A stretch of 7,897 nt of DNA, taken from the NCBI GenBank assembly GCA_015520475.1, contig WAQA01000005.1, forward strand, positions 1 through 7,897, written 5' to 3'. The notes below the pieces were generated by a model. The model did no database searches and was not told where the DNA came from. It saw nothing but the letters and a program-made list of their open reading frames with translations. Source of the DNA: Candidatus Bathyarchaeota archaeon (lineage in GTDB: Archaea; Thermoproteota; Bathyarchaeia; Bathyarchaeales; WAQA01). Below, in pieces: positions 1-6,564 of this stretch. Position 1 is the stretch's first letter; every line of letters begins with the position of its first letter. Position numbers and translations under genes: made by a program.

Positions 1-51
1 AGCCGTTGGATCCTTCAAGATGAGAGGGATACTAAATATATCAATCTACAT

Positions 52-66
52 CCATGAAAAATTTTG
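52..66 (-). terminator. Possible T-run terminator after rps8
   Basis: On the minus strand a run of five T follows the rps8 stop codon by about 8 bases, inside an AT-rich stretch. Archaeal RNA polymerase can stop at short T-runs, so this could end the ribosomal operon. It is a weak signal in AT-rich DNA. The 69 bases left of rps8 contain no clear start for rpl6, the usual next gene. Confidence 0.25.
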
Positions 67-69
67 GAT

Positions 70-453
70 TTAATACACGTATGCTAGGAGACGCCCCCCT
101 ATCTTCTTCGCCTTCGCCTCTCTATGAGAGACAACTCCCTCTGGAGTTGAGATTATTAGGATGCCTATATCCCTAGAGGGAAGATATGTTCTCTCCCACT
201 TCTCAATCTCATCCGCCTTAACTGGATAGCGCGGTCTTATAGCTCCGCACTTATTTATTCTTCCTAGGAGCTGAACTCGGAACTTCCCTGATCGACCATC
301 ATCGATGAACTCGAACTCTCCAATGTAACCGTTGAGTTGCATAACTCTTAGAATCATCCCTAGAAGTTTTGATGCTGGAGAGATTAAGCATTCCTTCTTA
401 TTACGCATCTCATTGTTAACGATGGTTGTTAGACCGTTAGATACTGTATCCAT
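70..453 (-). CDS. rps8: 30S ribosomal protein S8 (uS8)
   Basis: This is small-subunit protein uS8, a primary 16S rRNA binder at the central domain. The 127 residues match the usual archaeal length. The N-terminal half carries the family pattern ISPASKLLGMILRVMQLNGY followed by IGEFEFIDDGRSGKF, then QLLGRINKCGAIRPRYPV, and the chain ends in the typical GGRLLAYVY, so the gene is complete. The ATG start at 453 lies 9 bases after the rps14 stop, and a GAGGTG Shine-Dalgarno site overlaps that stop codon. It is the last recognisable gene of the operon in this window. In most archaea rpl6 follows at once; here none is visible in the remaining 69 bases. Confidence 0.97.
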   Translation of the reverse strand: MDTVSNGLTTIVNNEMRNKKECLISPASKLLGMILRVMQLNGYIGEFEFIDDGRSGKFRVQLLGRINKCGAIRPRYPVKADEIEKWERTYLPSRDIGILIISTPEGVVSHREAKAKKIGGRLLAYVY

Positions 454-462
454 TTCTCCACC

Positions 463-621
463 TCATTCATACTTCTTGAATCCTAGTTTCTTAGCAACTT
501 CCCTGAAGCATTGACGGCAGAGGTTTAATCCATACCTTCGGATGACTGGCCCGTAGGATCCGCATCTTCTGCAGGGTCTACTTCCCTTGCCGTATCTTCT
601 TTTAGGTCTACTGCTCTCCAT
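463..621 (-). CDS. rps14: 30S ribosomal protein S14, zinc-binding type (uS14)
   Basis: This short gene encodes archaeal uS14, which sits in the 30S head. The protein is 52 residues from the chosen ATG. It contains two CxxC pairs, in SRPCRRCGSYGPVIRRYG and NLCRQCFREVAKKLGFKKY, the four-cysteine zinc site of archaeal S14 and eukaryotic S29. I chose the start at 621 because an AGGTGAT Shine-Dalgarno site ends 4 bases before it. An in-frame ATG at 627 (54 residues) is the alternative, but that codon lies within or beside the same Shine-Dalgarno sequence. The gene sits between rpl5, whose stop is 9 bases upstream, and rps8, the usual archaeal order. Confidence 0.95.
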   Translation of the reverse strand: MESSRPKRRYGKGSRPCRRCGSYGPVIRRYGLNLCRQCFREVAKKLGFKKYE

Positions 622-630
622 AGACATCAC

Positions 631-1167
631 CTATACGATCTCAACTTCAAACTCTTCCTTAATAAACTGTATGGATTCCTCAGGTGTTAAGAGGTGGCTT
701 CGCCCAATCTTTGACTTAGCGCGACGTCTCCTTTTAACCCTATATCCAGGCCTCTCCATAGCAACTGACACATCCATCCCTATTATACCAAGCTCCGGCA
801 CATATTTTGTACCTGGAATATCTATATGCTCCCTTATACCAAAAGATAAGTTGCCGGATTTATCGAATGATCTCCTAGATATTCTGTCGTCCTTCGCCTT
901 TAGGACTCTTCTCAGAAACTCCTTTGCTCTCTCCCCTCTAAGGGTGACGAGGCAGGCGATCGGTTCACCTCTTCTAATTCCAAAATCTCTTATAGTCTTC
1001 TTTGCTTTACGTATACATGGTTTCTGACCTGTTAGATCCTCAAGTATCTTCATTGCCTTCTCTAATGGTTCACCTGACTTTCCAACAGAGACGTTTACTG
1101 TAACCTTCTCTATTCTAGGCCTCAACATTGGATTCTCAAATTTCCCTTCAGATACCGATTCAGACAT
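631..1167 (-). CDS. rpl5: 50S ribosomal protein L5 (uL5)
   Basis: This is uL5, which binds 5S rRNA and forms part of the central protuberance of the large subunit. The 178 residues match the archaeal length. Family segments include NPMLRPRIEKVTVNVSVGKS near the N-terminus, LTGQKPCIRKAKKTIRDFGI around residues 46-65, and SFGIREHIDIPGTKYVPELG followed by IIGMDVSVAMERPGYRVKRR in the C-terminal half. The ATG start at 1167 overlaps the end of rps4e by 8 bases, and a GGAGGA site in the last rps4e codons is well spaced for it. This overlap suggests translational coupling with rps4e. Confidence 0.97.
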   Translation of the reverse strand: MSESVSEGKFENPMLRPRIEKVTVNVSVGKSGEPLEKAMKILEDLTGQKPCIRKAKKTIRDFGIRRGEPIACLVTLRGERAKEFLRRVLKAKDDRISRRSFDKSGNLSFGIREHIDIPGTKYVPELGIIGMDVSVAMERPGYRVKRRRRAKSKIGRSHLLTPEESIQFIKEEFEVEIV

Positions 1168-1930
1168 TACCTGTCTCCTCCAGCTTCGGCAGTGAAATTA
1201 ATGGTTCTTCGCTTCCCACAGCGAAGACATAGTCCAGTATGGTTTGATATCGGCTTCCAGCATCATCCTCTATCACGGTAAGCGATTTTCTCCGTTTCCA
1301 TCCTGTCTCTTCAATGGAGATTATCTTTCCATATCTGCCTATATTTTTTCCTCCGGTTAATATTGCAATGACATTCACGTCTATCCTCACATGGTTGAGG
1401 ATTGATTGATCATCAAGTTTTATCTTTAATGTGTCAAGAACCTTATATGAGTCCTCAATTGGATTTTGAGGATCGCTTACACGTATCAGGATGTTCCTAC
1501 CATCATGCAGGTTGAGTTGAATGTCTCCTCCCCTCACAGTAGTCTTATTTTCGATCCTGCATAGTTTGAATTCGGCCTCTTCCTTGCTGATTGGATGGAG
1601 AATTAACCCCTTCTTTGACGGTAGAATACGGAAGTTCTCATCTGTTTCAGGTATAGAGATGACATCCATCAAACCGGCTGGGAAGAGATCATCCCTTCTC
1701 ACCTTCCCGTCTACAAGGATTTTGCCCTTAGATATTATCTGTTTGGCTTCTCTCCTCGTCTTAGCGTAGCCAAGTATATCCCTGACTATAATGAGTAATG
1801 GGATACATTGATCTATTGGATGCGGCCCTGGACTTGGCTTTGCAGCCCAGTGTATCTTCTTTCTAGGTATAGGCCAGAATTTAGGAGCAGTCTCCGTCTT
1901 TAAATGTCTGCTTCCACCCATCTTTCCCAT
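1160..1930 (-). CDS. rps4e: 30S ribosomal protein S4e (eS4)
   Basis: This is eS4, a small-subunit protein found only in archaea and eukaryotes. From the chosen start it is 256 residues. The N-terminus MGKMGGSRHLK is the canonical family start, followed by APKFWPIPRKKIHWAAKPSP. An S4-like RNA-binding segment is centred on YAKTRREAKQIISKGKILVD, and a KOW-like turn, AILTGGKNIGRYGKI, lies in the C-terminal third. An in-frame GTG at 1942 would add MKLN, but an AGGTGA site in the end of rpl24 is spaced 8 bases before the ATG at 1930, and the family consensus also starts there. Only one base separates this start from the rpl24 stop. Confidence 0.96.
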   Translation of the reverse strand: MGKMGGSRHLKTETAPKFWPIPRKKIHWAAKPSPGPHPIDQCIPLLIIVRDILGYAKTRREAKQIISKGKILVDGKVRRDDLFPAGLMDVISIPETDENFRILPSKKGLILHPISKEEAEFKLCRIENKTTVRGGDIQLNLHDGRNILIRVSDPQNPIEDSYKVLDTLKIKLDDQSILNHVRIDVNVIAILTGGKNIGRYGKIISIEETGWKRRKSLTVIEDDAGSRYQTILDYVFAVGSEEPLISLPKLEETGNV

Positions 1931-1931
1931 G

Positions 1932-2381
1932 TTAAGCTTCACCTATCCCCTCTGTTACGGTTTTCTCCTTTGGTCTCTCAATCTCCTCGGATGTTTCGAG
2001 TGACGGTTCACCCTGCTGGATCATCTTCCTCTCCAATATCTTCCTTCTCCACTTATCATCCAGGTTAAGGTTTGTAATCATAACCTTTGATGGATGGATG
2101 GGGATCATTATTGTTGTTCCATCAGCCCTTTCACGGGTTATCCCCTCAATAAAGATTCTATAATTCTTCCTGTCAACTCTCATAACTTTCCCCTCGAACC
2201 CTTTCCTATCTCCCCTCATAATCCTTACAGTGTCACCTTTCCTAACCGTTACAGCGTTAGTGTTATATTTCGATTTTAACTCGTCTGAGAGGGGAGCTGA
2301 TAGATACTTTCCTCTTCTATGGAGAGGAGCATTATACAGCATCTTTCTCTGCTTACTCGGCTTCTTCGTTTTTCTCTTCAT
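1932..2381 (-). CDS. rpl24: 50S ribosomal protein L24 (uL24)
   Basis: This is uL24, an assembly-initiating large-subunit protein near the exit tunnel. It has 149 residues. The basic N-terminus KPSKQRKMLYNAPLHRRGKY and the KOW motif VRKGDTVRIMRGDRKGFEGK (about residues 46-65) are diagnostic of archaeal/eukaryotic L24/L26. The C-terminus extends past the core as a charged, Glu-rich tail of about 25 residues (EEIERPKEKT and onwards), making it somewhat longer than many archaeal versions. The ATG at 2381 is preceded by GGAGG, which overlaps the rpl14 TAG stop. The last codons carry the Shine-Dalgarno site for rps4e. Confidence 0.97.
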   Translation of the reverse strand: MKRKTKKPSKQRKMLYNAPLHRRGKYLSAPLSDELKSKYNTNAVTVRKGDTVRIMRGDRKGFEGKVMRVDRKNYRIFIEGITRERADGTTIMIPIHPSKVMITNLNLDDKWRRKILERKMIQQGEPSLETSEEIERPKEKTVTEGIGEA

Positions 2382-2392
2382 TTCTCATCCTC

Positions 2393-2833
2393 CTAAACTA
2401 TTATGCTTGATGCACTTGCTATTCTAGGCCATCTCTCAGCTGCTTCTCTAGCTACTGGTCCACGTATCTCTGAACCACGCATGTCGCCTTCAGGAGTTAT
2501 TATCACAGCAGCATTATCCTCAAATTGAACCCAGAACCCTTCCGGTCTCCTGTAAGGCTTCCTCTGCCTAACTATGACCGCCCTAAATATCTTCTTTCTC
2601 ATGTCTGGTGAGCCCTTCCGAACGGAAACTATCACCATATCTCCAACAGACGCTGAAGGTACACGTCTCAGCCTACCCTTATATCCAGCCACCTGGATTA
2701 TTCTCAGCACTTTAGCCCCTGAATTATCTGTGCATTTAATAACTGAACCTACAGGTAATCCCCTAGACAGTTTAGGTTTCTGTCCAGCTACTCCCCTAGC
2801 CATTAGGGCTCTTGCTTTAGCTCTTGCCGCCAA
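2393..2833 (-). CDS. rpl14: 50S ribosomal protein L14 (uL14)
   Basis: This is uL14, which contacts 16S rRNA across the subunit interface. Core family segments are LPVGSVIKCTDNSGAK, VAGYKGRLRRVPSASVGDMV, VIVRQRKPYRRPEGFWVQFE and the C-terminal GPVAREAAERWPRIASASSI. The start is uncertain. A TTG at 2833 has a GGTGA site five bases upstream and gives 146 residues with a basic Ala/Arg N-terminus, overlapping rps17 by 17 bases. An ATG at 2803 gives 136 residues, close to the usual family length and clear of rps17, but it has no visible Shine-Dalgarno site, unlike the other operon genes. The frame stays open upstream to a TTG at 2863. Identity is certain; only the first residues are in doubt. Confidence 0.96.
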   Translation of the reverse strand: MAARAKARALMARGVAGQKPKLSRGLPVGSVIKCTDNSGAKVLRIIQVAGYKGRLRRVPSASVGDMVIVSVRKGSPDMRKKIFRAVIVRQRKPYRRPEGFWVQFEDNAAVIITPEGDMRGSEIRGPVAREAAERWPRIASASSIIV

Positions 2834-3152
2834 CACCTTCACCCTCAATCTTCTCAATAACAACGAATGAAACAGTTTTGCTTATAGGTCTACACTCAGC
2901 AATTCTTACACGATCATTCTCTTTAACGTTTAGGCATGGAGGGTTATGCGCGGGTATATGACTGTGCCGTCTTTCGTAACGTTTGAATTTCGGCACATAC
3001 TTTAGGAAGCCACGTCTAACAATAACGGTCTTATCCATCTTTGCACTGATAACTGTACCCTCCAATATTCTACCTCTTATAGAGAGGGAACCGTGGAATG
3101 GACAGTTTCTATCATTACATTCCTTCTTAGGTTTCTTTATTGGAAGAGCCAT
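2817..3152 (-). CDS. rps17: 30S ribosomal protein S17 (uS17)
   Basis: This is uS17, an early-assembly 30S protein with an OB fold. From the chosen ATG it has 111 residues. The archaeal N-terminal motif CNDRNCPFHGSLSIRGRIL has two cysteines and a histidine at about residues 12, 17 and 20. It is followed by GTVISAKMDKTVIVRRGFLK and KRYERRHSHIPAHNPPCLNV, then DRVRIAECRPISKTVSFVVI, all family hallmarks. I chose the ATG at 3152 because a GGAGGT site lies 7 bases before it. The in-frame ATG at 3158 is only one base from that site. The start codon shares one base with the rnp1 stop (TGATG), which favours coupled translation. Confidence 0.97.
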   Translation of the reverse strand: MALPIKKPKKECNDRNCPFHGSLSIRGRILEGTVISAKMDKTVIVRRGFLKYVPKFKRYERRHSHIPAHNPPCLNVKENDRVRIAECRPISKTVSFVVIEKIEGEGVGGKS

Positions 3153-3433
3153 CACCATAACCTCCTAACCCTCTTTTTAACCCTATCTTCTGGACGGCCA
3201 ACTATAATTTTACCGTCAATCTCAACCACTGTTCCATCAGGCAAGGTAAAGTTGAAGACCGATACATCCTTCACTATAACCTTCTCCTCCCCTTTATGGA
3301 GCAGTTTTATTGTGTTACGGGTTTCATCTATTACCCTACCTGATATTCCCACATAGCATGGATTCTTGCTCTTAACAACCTTAGCTTTGAGACCTATGAA
3401 TTCATCCTGTAATATTTTAGGGGTTACTCTCAT
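3152..3433 (-). CDS. rnp1: Ribonuclease P protein component 1 (Rpp29/Pop4 homologue)
   Basis: This encodes the archaeal homologue of eukaryotic Rpp29/Pop4, an Sm-like beta-barrel subunit of RNase P. With Rpp21 it supports the specificity domain of the RNase P RNA in tRNA 5' end processing. The 93 residues fit the family. Recognisable parts are the N-terminal DEFIGLKAKVVKSKNPCYVG, ISGRVIDETRNTIKL in the barrel, VFNFTLPDGTVVEIDGKIIV, and the basic C-terminus GRPEDRVKKRVRRLW. It lies between rpl29 and rps17, its usual archaeal position. Its ATG overlaps the rpl29 stop as ATGA, with GGTGGAG upstream, so it is co-transcribed and probably translationally coupled. No eIF1/SUI1 gene is inserted between rpl29 and this gene. 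Confidence 0.95.
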   Translation of the reverse strand: MRVTPKILQDEFIGLKAKVVKSKNPCYVGISGRVIDETRNTIKLLHKGEEKVIVKDVSVFNFTLPDGTVVEIDGKIIVGRPEDRVKKRVRRLW

Positions 3434-3642
3434 TCAGTCTCCACCTTAACCTTCTCATTCTCAACGGTTAATATGCGGGCTATAGCCTTCCTTAACTCAC
3501 GTATCCTAGATGGATTCTCCACTGCCCCGCCAGCTTTTATCACGGTTCTCAACCTCACAAGCTCTGTTCTAAGCTCCATCAGCTTCCTCATCCTCTCCTC
3601 GGGCGTCATCCTCCTTATATCCTTCATCCTCAATATCGGCAT
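3430..3642 (-). CDS. rpl29: 50S ribosomal protein L29 (uL29)
   Basis: This is uL29, a small two-helix protein at the peptide exit site, where it helps dock the signal recognition particle and chaperones. The 70 residues match the family. ILRMKDIRRMTPEERMRKLM begins the first helix, LRTELVRLRTVIKAGGAVEN carries the turn, and PSRIRELRKAIARILTVENE forms the second helix. The ATG follows directly after the rps3 stop (TAAATG). A GGTGA site inside the last rps3 codons is spaced 7 bases from it. The stop overlaps the rnp1 start by four bases. Confidence 0.96.
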   Translation of the reverse strand: MPILRMKDIRRMTPEERMRKLMELRTELVRLRTVIKAGGAVENPSRIRELRKAIARILTVENEKVKVETE

Positions 3643-4293
3643 TTACTCTTCACCTTCAGATTTCTCCTCCACCTTCTCTGCAGTGTCGGATGGTTGAGAA
3701 GCATCAAATATCTCAACTTGATCTGGCAATTTAATATTTGGAGGTAGAATATGCACTTTAATCCCGAAGATTCCCGGTTTGAGCTGAGCATGCACAGAAG
3801 CTTTCCGGACATATTTTATTGCTGGATCCCCACTTTTAGGCATATAACCCGCCCTGAACTTCTCGCTTCTGGCACGTTCAGTCCTCAATTTACCGCTGAT
3901 TATTATTTCTACACCCAATGCACCTGCATCCATTATCTGATTTAGAGCCCAGAAGCCAGCCCTCCTGAAATGTACACCCCTTTGAAGGGCAGCGGCAATC
4001 CGTGAAGCCATAATATATGGATTGAGCTCCGGAACCTCTATTTCAGCAACTGATATCTGAGGATTGGATAACTGAAACTTTTCCTCAAGTATCTTGGCAA
4101 GGTTCTTTATCGTCCTTCCACCGTGACCGATGATTATTCCGGGACGCATAACATATATAACTACGTTGGTGCCAAGCGGGGTTCTCGTTATGTCAACCCC
4201 GCCATACCCAGCCCTCTCAAACTCCTTCCATAGAAACTCGTCTATGGTATTCTTCTTTACAGATTCTTCTATGAAGTATCTAACTGATGACAT
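3643..4293 (-). CDS. rps3: 30S ribosomal protein S3 (uS3)
   Basis: This is uS3, which lines the mRNA entry channel of the 30S subunit. It has 216 residues. The N-terminal part has RYFIEESVKKNTIDEFLWKE. A type II KH RNA-binding domain follows, with its GxxG loop in RPGIIIGHGGRTIKNL (about residues 50-65). The C-terminal domain shows ALQRGVHFRRAGFWALNQIM, GALGVEIIISGKL and ARSEKFRAGYMPKSGDP. The chain ends in a Glu/Ser-rich acidic tail of about 20 residues, common in archaeal S3. The ATG overlaps the rpl22 stop by one base (TAATG), and a GGGTGA site lies 6 bases upstream within rpl22. Confidence 0.97.
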   Translation of the reverse strand: MSSVRYFIEESVKKNTIDEFLWKEFERAGYGGVDITRTPLGTNVVIYVMRPGIIIGHGGRTIKNLAKILEEKFQLSNPQISVAEIEVPELNPYIMASRIAAALQRGVHFRRAGFWALNQIMDAGALGVEIIISGKLRTERARSEKFRAGYMPKSGDPAIKYVRKASVHAQLKPGIFGIKVHILPPNIKLPDQVEIFDASQPSDTAEKVEEKSEGEE

Positions 4294-4763
4294 TAGGTTT
4301 CACCCTTCTGCTCCAGAACGATCTCTACATGACATAAAGTTTCAAAGCGGGGTGACGATCTACCGAAGGCCCGCATAATATACCTCTTAATCTTGGCTCC
4401 AGGATATGCGGAGGCATGGATTATCTTAAGGTTCTCAACGTCTAAGCCCTTATACATTGCATTCGCCTCCGCGTTCTCAAGCACCTCTAATATCTTCTTC
4501 GCAGCCTTAACTGGATATCGTCCAGCATAGAATTTCTCCAATCCACGCCTATGAGGAATCTTCTTCTTGTATCTACGGTATGGCACAGCCTTCTCCTTAC
4601 GGATCACCTTTTGAAGGTAATCCTTCGCCTCATCAAGCGTCATCCCTTTAATCGCTGAGCACACCTCCCTAGCGGATTTGGGGGATATCCTAAGCTCTCT
4701 ACCACTCGCCTTAACGGTCGTGGTTGGATCCAGCTCAACTATAGAGTACTTCCATTTCGGCAC
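4293..4763 (-). CDS. rpl22: 50S ribosomal protein L22 (uL22), first gene of the operon
   Basis: This is uL22, whose long hairpin lines the peptide exit tunnel. It has 156 residues, typical of the longer archaeal/eukaryotic form. Conserved parts include ELRISPKSAREVCSAIKGMT, YPVKAAKKILEVLENAEANA and the hairpin region IHASAYPGAKIKRYIMRAFG followed by RSSPRFETLCHVEIVL. The start is a GTG at 4763, with a GGTGAT site 6 bases upstream; no in-frame ATG fits better. Two TATA-like elements lie upstream and no gene precedes it on this strand, so the operon appears to start here. In most archaea rps19, rpl2 and others come before rpl22. Confidence 0.96.
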   Translation of the reverse strand: MPKWKYSIVELDPTTTVKASGRELRISPKSAREVCSAIKGMTLDEAKDYLQKVIRKEKAVPYRRYKKKIPHRRGLEKFYAGRYPVKAAKKILEVLENAEANAMYKGLDVENLKIIHASAYPGAKIKRYIMRAFGRSSPRFETLCHVEIVLEQKGET

Positions 4764-4800
4764 GGATCAATCACCGGCTTTCCAATGAAGAGACGCAGAG

Positions 4801-4838
4801 TTATTTATAAGATTTACCATAGATAAATAAACTTTTAC
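4801..4838 (-). promoter_or_regulatory. Promoter of the ribosomal protein operon
   Basis: On the minus strand two TATA-like elements lie ahead of rpl22: TTTATTTA at 4831-4824, preceded by purine-rich bases that could serve as a BRE, and TTATAAAT at 4810-4803. With the usual archaeal spacing of about 25 bases, they predict starts near 4802 and 4782, giving leaders of about 38 or 18 bases that contain the GGTGAT site at 4770-4775. Which one is used cannot be told from sequence alone. Confidence 0.55.
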
Positions 4839-4903
4839 GTTTAATCTTTACGGTTTTCAAGTTTATGTTTTGATGTGATAGGCGTATATAGCCATCAGAG
4901 TGG

Positions 4904-4920
4904 AAGCTTATAGATATACA
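4904..4920 (+). promoter_or_regulatory. Possible TATA element for the sulfatase-fold gene
   Basis: CTTATAGATATA at 4907-4918, preceded by GGAAG that could act as a BRE, resembles an archaeal TATA box. It would place the transcript start near 4937 and leave a leader of about 75 bases before the TTG at 5012. The AT-rich palindrome at 4983-4994 is a rival TATA element that would give an almost leaderless message. Both readings are inference. Confidence 0.3.
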
Positions 4921-4982
4921 TTGCGGATCAATTATGAGGGGAAGAGAAAGTCTTTTACGGTTCGATGATAAGAAGGTTAATA

Positions 4983-4994
4983 ATCATATATGAT
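4983..4994. repeat. Perfect 12-base AT-rich palindrome upstream of the sulfatase-fold gene
   Basis: ATCATATATGAT reads the same on both strands and ends 17 bases before the TTG start at 5012, just ahead of the GGGGAG ribosome site. It could be a dimeric regulator's operator, a TATA element, or chance in AT-rich DNA. No second copy was seen in the intergenic region. Confidence 0.35.
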
Positions 4995-5011
4995 CTTAAG
5001 GGGAGAAAAGA

Positions 5012-6433
5012 TTGAATGTCATCGTGATTATGGAGGACAGTTTCCGCAAGGATCATCTTGGATGCTACGGAAACGATTGGATTAAGACCCCAAACATAGA
5101 CAGGTTTGCCTCTGAGGCTACGGTGTTTGATCACGCCTACGCTGAAGGGTTACCTACGATACCAGTCAGAGTAGCCCTCTTTACCGGAAGATATACTTTA
5201 CCCTTCAGGGGATGGCAACCCCTAGAGCAGGGAGATATACCGATAGCTGAGATTCTATGGGATAAAGGAGTAACTTCAGCATTAATAACGGATACTTACC
5301 ATATGCATAAGCCTAAAATGGGATTTGGAAGAGGATTCGATTATGTACTGTGGATTAGAGGGCAAGAGAGTGATCCGGCGGTTGTAGATCCAGAATTAAA
5401 GGTTGATTTAACCAAGTACAGCGAGAAGAATTGGCACTCATCATATCCCGGACAACCTGAACGGATCGTTAAGAAACAGTTTATACAGTATCTCCGGAAC
5501 AGATCTAGCTGGAAGGGAGAAGAGGATCACCATATAGCGAGAGTTATGAGGGCAGGGATGAAATGGCTTGAAGAGATGGTTGCTGAGGGAAAACGTGACA
5601 ACTTATTCCTATGGCTCGATAGCTTCGATCCTCACGAACCATGGGACCCACCGAGATATTACACTGACATGTACCCAGTCCCAGAATATGAGGGATTACC
5701 AATAATCTGGGGTGGAGGATTCGTTAAGGACTGGACCTTAGCCGAGATACGGCATATCCGCGCCCAATACGCTGGAACAATCACCATGGTTGATAAGTGG
5801 ACCGGCATATTCCTCGAGAAGATCGAAGATTTAGGATTACTGGATAATACGATGATAATCTTCCTTACGGATCATGGTGAACCGCTCGGAGAGCATGGTA
5901 TAATAAAGAAGGTTCAGCCATGGCCATACGAGGAGCTCTCACATATACCACTTATCATAAGACTTCCAGATGGAATGGACTTTAAGAAACGTGTAGAAGC
6001 ATTCGTTGGAATGCCTGACATAGCACCTACTATACTGAGCTTCCTCAACGTTGATGTCCCATCAATAATGCATGGAAGGAATCTTATACCATTAATGCAG
6101 GGAGAAGAGGAGGATGTGGAATTTGGGATAAGCGGCTTCCATAGACGGGCTTGGAGCATAAGAGATTATGAATGGAGCTTCTACCTATGGTTTAAAGGGT
6201 TGATGTCTGGGGAGGAGAGGAGGGAGCTTTACCGTTACGATCCAAACTTTATCCCACCGGAACCATCAAAGTACGAAGTTGAGAGAGACCTAGCTGAAAG
6301 AGAAGACTTAATTGAGGAGGAGAGGGAAGTAGCTGAGCAATTAGAGGAGAAGATGCGGAGATTCATAGAAGGTTTGAAGCCATCCCCAGGAGATCTAATG
6401 GCTAAAGAATTTATGAGGCGGGGACGCCCATGA
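5012..6433 (+). CDS. Sulfatase-fold (alkaline phosphatase superfamily) hydrolase with a Thr nucleophile
   Basis: The 473-residue protein belongs to the sulfatase/alkaline phosphatase superfamily. Residues 2-20 form the first strand and metal site (Asp9 in MEDSFRKDHLGCYG). The signature is at 47-60, LPTIPVRVALFTGR, where the [CS]xPxR motif reads Thr49-x-Pro51-x-Arg53. Further sites are His97, DPHEP with His208, Asp287-His288 in the metal motif LTDHGEPLGEHG, and Lys299/300. Residues 417-456 are charged and helical, as at the end of many family members. There is no signal peptide or membrane segment, so it is probably cytoplasmic. Thr cannot become formylglycine, but Thr is the nucleophile in related phosphotransferases (LtaS, EptA) and nucleotide pyrophosphatases. 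A phosphodiester or phosphonate ester hydrolase is therefore as likely as a sulfatase; the substrate is unknown. It starts with TTG behind GGGGAG at 5000-5005, and it diverges from the ribosomal operon. Confidence 0.88.
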   Translation: MNVIVIMEDSFRKDHLGCYGNDWIKTPNIDRFASEATVFDHAYAEGLPTIPVRVALFTGRYTLPFRGWQPLEQGDIPIAEILWDKGVTSALITDTYHMHKPKMGFGRGFDYVLWIRGQESDPAVVDPELKVDLTKYSEKNWHSSYPGQPERIVKKQFIQYLRNRSSWKGEEDHHIARVMRAGMKWLEEMVAEGKRDNLFLWLDSFDPHEPWDPPRYYTDMYPVPEYEGLPIIWGGGFVKDWTLAEIRHIRAQYAGTITMVDKWTGIFLEKIEDLGLLDNTMIIFLTDHGEPLGEHGIIKKVQPWPYEELSHIPLIIRLPDGMDFKKRVEAFVGMPDIAPTILSFLNVDVPSIMHGRNLIPLMQGEEEDVEFGISGFHRRAWSIRDYEWSFYLWFKGLMSGEERRELYRYDPNFIPPEPSKYEVERDLAEREDLIEEEREVAEQLEEKMRRFIEGLKPSPGDLMAKEFMRRGRP

Positions 6434-6564
6434 AAACTTGATCTAAAAGCGGGATTGGCCGGTGAAGCATTACCATCTAGAATTCTACCAGCCTCTCCAC
6501 CCACATTCACACCTAAATATTCAAAAACCAAACGAGAAGTATAAACTGAGAACTGGAGATAGCT

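Noticed and set aside
4934..4993. 19-codon frame ahead of the hydrolase gene, in the same frame
   Set aside because: No Shine-Dalgarno site, no recognisable peptide, and it ends in TGA before the real start; probably chance.
6235..6531. Minus-strand 98-codon frame antisense to the end of the hydrolase gene
   Set aside because: It lies mostly opposite a well-supported gene, starts with TTG and shows no ribosome site or recognisable domain.
6434..6542. In-frame extension of 36 codons after the sulfatase-fold stop codon
   Set aside because: The frame stays open to a TAA after the TGA stop, but a run of this length is expected by chance fairly often, and the core domain is already complete.
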